Source: Geomonas anaerohicana
GTDB taxonomy: Bacteria; Desulfobacterota; Desulfuromonadia; Geobacterales; Geobacteraceae
Direction: 5' to 3'
NCBI RefSeq assembly: GCF_016458305.1
Contig: NZ_JAEMHL010000009.1
Coordinates: 1-64,000 of the forward strand
DNA length: 64,000 nt
Below the pieces are notes generated by a model. The model worked only from the letters and a program-made list of their open reading frames with translations. It made no database searches and was not told the origin of the DNA. The position numbers were made by a program, and so were the translations under genes. Numbering within the stretch: position 1 is the stretch's first letter; each line of letters opens with the position of its first letter. Positions 58,310 through 64,000 of this stretch are shown piece after piece.

Positions 58310-58345
58310 AAAGGGGGACAGGCACCTTACGGAGCCAGTCCCCTC
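58310..58345. terminator. Palindromic repeat between converging genes
   Basis: AAAGGGGGACAGGCACC and GGAGCCAGTCCCCT form an imperfect stem of the 38078/54871 family. Its right half lies inside the 3' end of the radical SAM gene and encodes its last residues. Confidence 0.6.
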
Positions 58346-59244
58346 CCGGAACCCTGCCTGGTCTTTCTCCGCTCCAGTTCGTGGTCGATGCAGTTCAGCA
58401 CCTCGAACTTGGCGAGCGACCAGAGCGGCGCGACCAGGTCCTTCCTGTTGCCGTCTCCGGTCAGACGCTGCACCACGATGTTGGGGTCGAGCCGCTCCAG
58501 GAAGTCGCAGACCAGCCCGACGTAGCTGTCGCGATCCAGAAGCGGCACCTCCCCTGCCTGGTACAGCTCGGCCAAGCGGGTGCCGCGCATCACGTGCAGG
58601 AGATGGACCTTGACCCCGTCCACGCCGGCCTGATTGAGAAACTCGGCACCGGAAAGCATCTCCTCGCGGCTTTCCCCCGGGAGTCCCAGGATGATATGGG
58701 CGCAGACCCGGATGCCGCGCTTTTGACACTCCGCGACGGCGGCGCTGAAAGAGGCGAGGTCATGGCCGCGGTTGATGGCGGAGAGGGTGCGATCCAGCGG
58801 CGACTGGAGGCCCAGTTCCAGCCAGAAGTAGCAGCGCCGGGCGTACTCGGCGAGCAGGTCGAGGGTTTCGGTCGGGAGGCAGTCCGGGCGAGTGCCGACG
58901 ATAAGGCCCACCACGTCCGGCACGGAAAGCGCCTCGTCGTAGAGCCGGCGCAGCTGTTCCACCGGCGCGTAGGTGTTGGAGTAGGACTGGAAGTAGGCGA
59001 TGAAGCGGGAAGCCTTGTACTTTCGGACCATGACCTCCTTGGCGTGCTCCAGTTGTTCGGCGACACCTACCCCTTGCAGGATGCCGTAGGAGCCCGAGCC
59101 CTTGCCGCCGCAGAAGATGCACCCTTCCGTGCCGACGCTGCCGTCGCGGTTCGGGCAGGTGAATCCCGCGTCCACCGACAGCCGCTGCACCTTGCAGCCG
59201 AACACCCTCTTCAGCTCTTCAGAAAATGCGTTGTAGCGCTGCAT
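58327..59244 (-). CDS. Radical SAM protein, YhcC/TIGR01212 family
   Basis: A 305-residue protein. The N-terminal radical SAM cysteine region is VDAGFTCPNRDGSVGTEGC, ending IFC, and downstream it has SYSNTYAPVEQL and HIILGLPGESREEML. The family is broadly conserved with unclear substrate; recent work links relatives to sulfur or tRNA modification. The last five or six residues (GRGLAP) come from the palindromic repeat. Confidence 0.85.
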   Translation of the reverse strand: MQRYNAFSEELKRVFGCKVQRLSVDAGFTCPNRDGSVGTEGCIFCGGKGSGSYGILQGVGVAEQLEHAKEVMVRKYKASRFIAYFQSYSNTYAPVEQLRRLYDEALSVPDVVGLIVGTRPDCLPTETLDLLAEYARRCYFWLELGLQSPLDRTLSAINRGHDLASFSAAVAECQKRGIRVCAHIILGLPGESREEMLSGAEFLNQAGVDGVKVHLLHVMRGTRLAELYQAGEVPLLDRDSYVGLVCDFLERLDPNIVVQRLTGDGNRKDLVAPLWSLAKFEVLNCIDHELERRKTRQGSGRGLAP

Positions 59245-59522
59245 GAAATCTCCTCGGCATCTCTTCTAACATATAGCGGCCCGATGGATCAATGACGCTG
59301 CGTCTCCTGTCCACTGTAGCGGCGAATAATCATTCGCCCACGTCATTTCGTGGATCCGTCCGCTTCTCGTTCCCGCCCCCGGAGGGGGAGGGACAGGGAG
59401 GGGGTGCAGCGGTTCGTTCCCCCCTCCCAGCCTCCCCCCTCCGGGGGGGAGGGGCTAGCCCCGACCTTACCCTGCCTTTTCAGTTGCCTCCCCCACCCAA
59501 ACCCTGTATCTTCAACCGGGTC

Positions 59523-62015
59523 ATGCAAAAGTACTTTTCAGCTCTCGCCATCGAGCAGCTCCGCAATGCAATCGCAGAAGCAAACGGCAACGAAGTCTTC
59601 TTTTTGGGTCGCACCGACGAGGCGCGCATCGTCGTAACCGTGGAGCCGCTGGCGCGCGGCAACAAGGACGCCGTCCCCGCCATCATGATCGCCTGTTCCT
59701 TCGGCGACGTGGTCATCCACAACCACCCCTCCGGCAACCTCAACCCTTCGCAACCCGATATCGAGATCGCCTCACTCCTGGGCAACCAGGGGGTCGGCTT
59801 CTACATCGTCAACAACGATGCCTCCCGCGCCAACCAGGTGGTCGCGCCCTTCGCGCGCAAGGTGGTGGAGCGCCTCTCTTATCCCGAGGTCGAACATTTC
59901 TACGCGCCCGACGGCGTGCTGGCCCAGGCCCTGCCGGGCTACGAGCACCGCCCCGAGCAAAGCAGAATGGCACTCAACCTTTCGGAAGCCTTCAACGAGG
60001 AGAAGGTCGCCATCGTCGAGGCGGGAACCGGTACCGGCAAGTCGCTGGCCTATCTCCTTCCCGCCGCCCTCTGGTCGGTGCGCAACAAGGAGCGGGTGGT
60101 CATCTCCACCAACACCATCAACCTGCAGGAGCAGCTGATCCAGAAGGACATCCCGTTCTTGCAGCAGCACGCAGGGGTGCAGTTCCGGGCTGTGCTGGTC
60201 AAGGGCCGCGGCAACTACCTCTGCCTGAGGAAGCTGCGCGTGAACGCGGCCGACGCCTCGCTCTTCAAGGACGATACCGCCCAGGAGCTGGACGCCATTG
60301 TCGCCTGGAGCAAAAAGACCGAGGACGGCTGTCGCGGGGACCTGGCCTTCATCCCCAAGGATGAAGTCTGGGAAGAGCTCTGCTGCGAGTCGGACCAGTG
60401 CGGAAGGGTGAAGTGTGCGGAGTACCCGCGCTGCTTCTTCTACAAGGCCCGGCGCGAGGCGGCCGGCGCCGACCTCCTGGTGGTGAACCACGCCCTGCTC
60501 CTCGCCGACCTCTCGGTACGCCAGGAGACCGGCTACGACGCCACGGCCATCCTCCCCCCCTTCCACCGGCTCATCTTCGACGAGGGGCATCACCTCGAGG
60601 ATGTCGCCACCAACTTCCTCTCCAGCCAGGTCAGCCGGCTGGGGCTGGTCAAGCTTCTGGGCAAACTGCAGCACCCCAGGAAAGCGCACCGCGGCGTGCT
60701 GCCGCAGCTTTCCACCCAGCTCTCCGCCGCCGTGCCGGAATCGCAGGACGACCTCTACCTGGAGATCGCGGAAGTCCTGGAAGGGCGCCTGATCCCGAGG
60801 AGGGTCGCGGTGCTGGAGGCGGTGACCCGAGGCATGGACCAGATCGGCGAGGCGCTGTTCAGGAAGCTGAAGAAGGATGGAGTCGAACAGAAGCTGCGGG
60901 TGACGCCGGCCATTTACAACACTCCGCTCTGGCAGGAGGTGACGCCGCACATCGAGCACATGGCCAAGGAACTCTCGGACTACGCCCTTGCCATGCAGGC
61001 GTTCCTGAAGGGGTGCGAGAAGCTTTCCGACAAGGTGCTGGAGAAGCTGTCCGGGCCGCTCACCGACCTTAGGGGGGTGAAAGGGAGGATCGAGTGCGCG
61101 GTCGACGCACTGAGGTTCTTCATGGCCCGCGAGGACGAGTTCTGCCGCTGGTTCGAGTTGAGAAAGGGCCCCCTGGTGAAGCTCTGCTGCTCACCGCTGG
61201 AGGTGGCGGAGTCGATCAAGAAGGCGATCCTCGATCGCTTCAAGACCGTGGTGCTCACCTCGGCCACGCTGGCCATCGGGGAAAAGTTCGACTTTTTGAA
61301 GCACCGCACCGGAATAGAGCTGCTCGCCAAGGATCGGGTCAGCGAGCTTTTGCTCCCCTCTCCCTTCGACTACGCGCACCAGGCGCTGGTGGCGGTCCCC
61401 GCCGACATGCCCGAGCCGACCTCGCCCATGTTCGAGGCCCGGCTGTGCAGCCACCTTTTGGACGCGCTCAAGATTTCCCAGGGGCGCGCCTTCGTGCTCT
61501 TCACTTCCTACGACCTGCTGGTCCGGGTCTTCAACCGCCTGGCCGAGCCGCTCAAGGCCGCCGGCCTCACCCCGATGCGCCAGGGGGAGACCAATCGCCA
61601 CATGCTCCTCTCCAAGTTCCGCAACTCGCTCAACCCGGTGCTGTTCGGTACCGATTCCTTCTGGGAGGGGGTGGACGTGCAGGGGCGGGGACTGGAACTG
61701 GTCGTGATCACCCGCCTCCCCTTCCGGGTCCCAACCGAGCCTATCCTGGAGGCGAGGAGCGAGCACATCACCGCCAAGGGGGGCGATCCCTTCATGAGCT
61801 ACACGGTGCCCCAGGCGGTGATCAAGTTCAAGCAGGGCTTCGGGAGGCTGATCCGGAGCAAGGAGGACCGCGGGGCAGTATTGATCCTGGACTCGAGGGT
61901 ACTGACCAAGAACTACGGCAAGATATTCCTCACCGCGCTCCACGGGGTCACCGTCCTGAAAGCGCCGGAAGAAGAAATCTGTCGCCGGCTCGAATCCTTC
62001 TTCGCACCGAACTAG
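59523..62015 (+). CDS. DinG/XPD-type helicase fused to an N-terminal RadC/JAB-like domain
   Basis: An 830-residue protein. Residues 1-140 carry a RadC-type MPN/JAB motif (HNHPSGNLNPSQPD, H66, H68, D79). From 150 on there is a DinG-type superfamily 2 helicase: Walker A EAGTGTGKS near 166 and DEGH box FDEGHHLEDVA. Cysteines near 290-310 (CCESDQCGRVKCAEYPRC) fit an iron-sulfur cluster, and late motifs are FWEGVDVQGRGLE and GFGRLIRSKEDRG. It is probably a 5'-3' DNA helicase in repair. Start 59523 is preferred over 59292 because the upstream frame is translated G/C-rich repeat; the Shine-Dalgarno is weak. Confidence 0.85.
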   Translation: MQKYFSALAIEQLRNAIAEANGNEVFFLGRTDEARIVVTVEPLARGNKDAVPAIMIACSFGDVVIHNHPSGNLNPSQPDIEIASLLGNQGVGFYIVNNDASRANQVVAPFARKVVERLSYPEVEHFYAPDGVLAQALPGYEHRPEQSRMALNLSEAFNEEKVAIVEAGTGTGKSLAYLLPAALWSVRNKERVVISTNTINLQEQLIQKDIPFLQQHAGVQFRAVLVKGRGNYLCLRKLRVNAADASLFKDDTAQELDAIVAWSKKTEDGCRGDLAFIPKDEVWEELCCESDQCGRVKCAEYPRCFFYKARREAAGADLLVVNHALLLADLSVRQETGYDATAILPPFHRLIFDEGHHLEDVATNFLSSQVSRLGLVKLLGKLQHPRKAHRGVLPQLSTQLSAAVPESQDDLYLEIAEVLEGRLIPRRVAVLEAVTRGMDQIGEALFRKLKKDGVEQKLRVTPAIYNTPLWQEVTPHIEHMAKELSDYALAMQAFLKGCEKLSDKVLEKLSGPLTDLRGVKGRIECAVDALRFFMAREDEFCRWFELRKGPLVKLCCSPLEVAESIKKAILDRFKTVVLTSATLAIGEKFDFLKHRTGIELLAKDRVSELLLPSPFDYAHQALVAVPADMPEPTSPMFEARLCSHLLDALKISQGRAFVLFTSYDLLVRVFNRLAEPLKAAGLTPMRQGETNRHMLLSKFRNSLNPVLFGTDSFWEGVDVQGRGLELVVITRLPFRVPTEPILEARSEHITAKGGDPFMSYTVPQAVIKFKQGFGRLIRSKEDRGAVLILDSRVLTKNYGKIFLTALHGVTVLKAPEEEICRRLESFFAPN

Positions 62016-62121
62016 GAAGTCCACTCCCTATCTGCAGTTCACGCAGCGGAACTGCGAGACCTCACGTCCCCCCCTTTACGCAGAGGATACCAAGGGGTTT
62101 TGCGCTGAGGACCATGCTTCC

Positions 62122-62155
62122 AAATCCCCCCTGTCCCCCCTTCGCAAAGGGGGGA
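62122..62155. repeat. CCCCCTTT-type inverted repeat (copy 2)
   Basis: AAATCCCCCCTGTCCCCCCT followed by TCGCAAAGGGGGGA. It is in inverse orientation to the copies at 55104 and 62315. Confidence 0.7.
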
Positions 62156-62314
62156 ACTCTAGTTCGCGCGCAGCTGTTACGCGCCAACATATTCCACTTT
62201 GCCGAACTTGTATGATGAATCTGCCGCAACGGGAGGAGGGACCAAGCAGCCTCTCTCGTAAAATCCCACGCCTAAGGTCATTTCCCCTTGAAAACATGTT
62301 AGCAGCCGGCACTA

Positions 62315-62354
62315 CGTCCCCCCCTTTTGCGAAGGGGGGACAGGGGGGATTTTG
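62315..62354. repeat. CCCCCTTT-type inverted repeat (copy 3)
   Basis: CGTCCCCCCCTTTTGCGAAG followed by GGGGGACAGGGGGGATTTT. Nearly the same as the copy at 55104-55142. Confidence 0.7.
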
Positions 62355-62371
62355 CCCCACGTACCATCTCC

Positions 62372-62406
62372 AAAAAAATGGGGCCGACTTCCCGGTCGGC
62401 CCCTTT
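62372..62406 (-). terminator. Bidirectional terminator, mainly for the parvulin gene
   Basis: GGGGCCGAC and GTCGGCCCC form a perfect 9-bp stem with a 6-nt loop. On the minus strand it is followed by ATTTTTTT, on the plus strand by TTTAT. Confidence 0.85.
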
Positions 62407-62466
62407 ATCACAACCTCCGCGTTGACCCATTCACAACGCGTCGAATAACAAATCCGCCAGGCGGAA

Positions 62467-63438
62467 CTACACCTTTTCGATCTTAGCCTTGCCACGCAAC
62501 TCTTCGACGTAAGCCGCCAGCATGCCCCGGATCTTCTCGCGCTTTATGTTCCCGGCGATGGTGTTTTTGACATCTTCGTAGCGCTCCGTCGCCGGCGGCA
62601 GCTTCTGCTCCACCTTGATCACGTGATACCCGAGCGGAGTCTCCACCACGTCGCTAATCTCGCCGGCCTTGAGTGCAAAAGCCGCCTTCTCGAAAGGAGG
62701 CAGGCTTTGTCCCTTGCCGATAATGCCGAGGCTCCCCCCCTGCTCCTTGGTGGGCGAAGTCGACTCCTTCTTGGCCACCAAGGCGAAGGCTTCGCCCCCC
62801 TTGACCCGCTTCAACACTGCCAGCGCCTTATCCTTAGCCTGCTGCTTCGCTTCCGCGTTGGCGCCCTTGGCAACCCCGATCAGGATGTGACTCACCTTGA
62901 TCCGGTCCCCCTGGGTGAACTGTTTCAGCTTGTTGTCCTCGTAGTACTTGCGCACCTCTGCCTCAGACACATCCGTCTTGCCGGCAAATCGCTGCACAAT
63001 CAGGTTGTTGATCACGATATCCTTGCGCGCCGCCTCCTCCAGTTCCTTTTGGGTCATCCCCACCGATTGCAGCGCCTTGTCGAACTCTGCCTGGGAAGGG
63101 TACTGGTACTTGCTCTGGACGATGCGGGTGGTCACCTGCTTGTCGAGGTCCTTGATCTCCAGCTTCATCCCCGCCTGGTAGAGCAACTCGGCAGCGGTCA
63201 ACTGGTTCAGTGCCGCGTCGGTCGCCTTCTTGAGCTGGTCCGGCGGCAACTGTTTGGGATCGGCCTGCCCGACGAGGGCTTTGACGGTACGGTCCAGTTC
63301 CGCGCGGGTGATGGGGGCGCCGTTCACCTTCTCCACGGCGGCCTGGGGAGAGTTCTTGGCAGGCCCGCCTGTGCAGGCTGCCAGCGCCAGCAGCGACAGG
63401 GCTGCCGCCGAACGGGTCATCTTATGTAAAGAAAGCAT
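62467..63438 (-). CDS. Parvulin-type peptidyl-prolyl isomerase lipoprotein (PrsA/SurA-like)
   Basis: A 323-residue protein. The lipoprotein signal peptide ends LAAC (Cys22). An N-terminal SurA-like helical part (NGAPITRAELDRTVKALVGQ) follows, then a parvulin rotamase domain at about 180-275 (KVSHILIGVA; GGSLGIIGKGQSLPPFEKAA; GYHVIKVEQ) and a charged C-terminal helix. It is likely a periplasmic folding catalyst anchored to a membrane. Confidence 0.9.
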   Translation of the reverse strand: MLSLHKMTRSAAALSLLALAACTGGPAKNSPQAAVEKVNGAPITRAELDRTVKALVGQADPKQLPPDQLKKATDAALNQLTAAELLYQAGMKLEIKDLDKQVTTRIVQSKYQYPSQAEFDKALQSVGMTQKELEEAARKDIVINNLIVQRFAGKTDVSEAEVRKYYEDNKLKQFTQGDRIKVSHILIGVAKGANAEAKQQAKDKALAVLKRVKGGEAFALVAKKESTSPTKEQGGSLGIIGKGQSLPPFEKAAFALKAGEISDVVETPLGYHVIKVEQKLPPATERYEDVKNTIAGNIKREKIRGMLAAYVEELRGKAKIEKV

Positions 63439-63475
63439 GTCAACTCCTTTAAAAGCGAGGCTAAGATCGAGGTTA

Positions 63476-63508
63476 AGGTTGAGTGGAAAGCGTTTCCGTT
63501 CTCAACCT
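63476..63508. other. Hairpin in the spacer upstream of the parvulin gene
   Basis: AGGTTGAG and CTCAACCT enclose an inner GGAAA/TTTCC pair. It lies between the partial gene at the right edge and the parvulin gene. It could be a weak terminator or repeat debris (neighbouring AGGTTAAGG heptamer-like sequence). Confidence 0.4.
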
Positions 63509-63542
63509 CACCCTTGACCTAACCTGCTTCTCAACTGTTTCT

Positions 63543-64000
63543 TTATCGCTTCGCCACCTGCACCTGCACACCCTTCACCTTGCCGATCTCGCTCAGGATA
63601 CGGAGCGCGGTCGTGGTGGAGTCGGGAGTGGAACCGTACCCTTCCAGGGGGCCAAACCCGCCGTTCACCTTGATGTACAGCCGCTTCATGAAGTTGAAGG
63701 CCAGCGCCTTGTCGACGCGGTTACCTGCATTGATCTCCTTCAAGGCGCGGATGGTGTAGAGTTGCTCGTCGAGGTCCGGACGCTCCTTGCTCTTCTTGTC
63801 GAGATACGGTGTGCTCTCCAGGTACTGCAGCGCACTTTTGGCGGTCGGGGCATCCATGCCCGACAAGGCGTTGAGGATGTACGCGGCCATGTAGGTGCTG
63901 CGTGCGTTGGGGCGGCCGGGACCCTTTTCCGGGCCGAAGCCTCCCTCCTTCTTGGCGAATCCTTTTACGTATTCAAGGGTCTTGCCCCGATCCACCGCAT
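63543..64000 (-). CDS. Prenyltransferase/squalene-oxidase repeat protein (partial, 5' end outside window)
   Basis: The C-terminal part, about 150 residues, has alpha/alpha-barrel repeats of the squalene-oxidase/prenyltransferase type (KEGGFGPEKGPGRPNARSTY; NGGFGPLEGYGSTPDSTTTA). The reading frame stays open to the window edge, so the start is probably beyond it; the GTG at 63995 is only a possible internal start. The specific function cannot be told from this part. Confidence 0.65.
   Translation of the reverse strand, partial: AVDRGKTLEYVKGFAKKEGGFGPEKGPGRPNARSTYMAAYILNALSGMDAPTAKSALQYLESTPYLDKKSKERPDLDEQLYTIRALKEINAGNRVDKALAFNFMKRLYIKVNGGFGPLEGYGSTPDSTTTALRILSEIGKVKGVQVQVAKR

Larger units (their letters stand above)
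62016..62466. other. Repeat-rich spacer downstream of the DinG-like gene
   Basis: It contains a half copy (about 62063-62078) and two full copies (62122-62155, 62315-62354) of the CCCCCTTT-type inverted repeat. The terminator of the parvulin gene lies at 62372-62406. No gene is seen. Confidence 0.7.

Noticed and set aside
59292-59522. Upstream extension of the RadC/DinG-like protein
   Set aside because: The extra residues are a translation of a G/C-rich intergenic repeat (Pro/Gly-rich), while Met at 59523 starts directly before the conserved domain.

Overview
The window looks like a chromosomal piece of a GC-rich, motile, metal-reducing deltaproteobacterium of the Geobacter/Geomonas/Citrifermentans group (Desulfuromonadota). 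This rests on the flagellar gene order, a FlbT/FlaF pair next to flagellin, sigma-54 (-24/-12) promoters in front of flagellar operons, several families of G/C-rich intergenic palindromes, and the protein flavour (an OmcA/MtrC-like Ig domain, many TPR proteins). The organism assignment is an inference from gene content, because no rRNA marker is present.

Layout. (1) 1-6300: a GT2-TPR protein, a TPR protein with its own FliA-type promoter, a secreted two-Lcl-domain/Ig-like protein, and the decayed 3' tail of a paralogue of the TPR gene. (2) 6343-26657: a divergent glycan island. Leftward it encodes a WlbA-like sugar dehydrogenase, an asparagine synthetase (AsnB) and an N-acetyl sugar amidotransferase. 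Rightward it encodes six large, mostly multi-domain glycosyltransferases and methyltransferases, including a TPR-GT41-fucosyltransferase-like fusion and a protein with three GT2 domains. Both arms start from sigma-54-like promoters. (3) 26905-29482: flaF, flbT, an unknown gene and flagellin (fliC), with a FliA promoter and a structured leader. (4) 29519-37942: a sigma-54-type operon of one GT4 and two giant proteins carrying five TPR-GT9-like modules in total. (5) 38119-40016: flbD-motA-motB with a FliA-type promoter. (6) 40115-53151: the flagellar operon flhA-flhF-flhG-fliA-flgF-flgG-flgA-flgH-flgI-flgJ-flgM-flgN-flgK-flgL behind a sigma-54-type promoter. (7) 53593-64000: ordinary chromosomal genes (Omp85-type lipoprotein, FRG-domain protein, MocR regulator, secreted Ig-like protein, radical SAM protein, RadC/DinG fusion helicase, parvulin lipoprotein, and the end of a prenyltransferase/squalene-oxidase-repeat protein), separated by repeat-rich spacers.

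How it fits together. A sigma-54-driven operon makes the export gate, basal body, hook-associated proteins, FliA and its anti-sigma factor FlgM. FliA then appears to switch on flagellin, the motor genes and a TPR protein. The glycosyltransferase genes on both sides of flagellin carry the same class of sigma-54 promoter, so the most economical reading is a large flagellin-glycosylation system wired into the flagellar cascade. The flagellin leader has two hairpins presenting AGGA in their loops, next to an flbT homologue, which suggests post-transcriptional control of flagellin. No computed search was available: families are named from recognised motifs, and domain boundaries are approximate.
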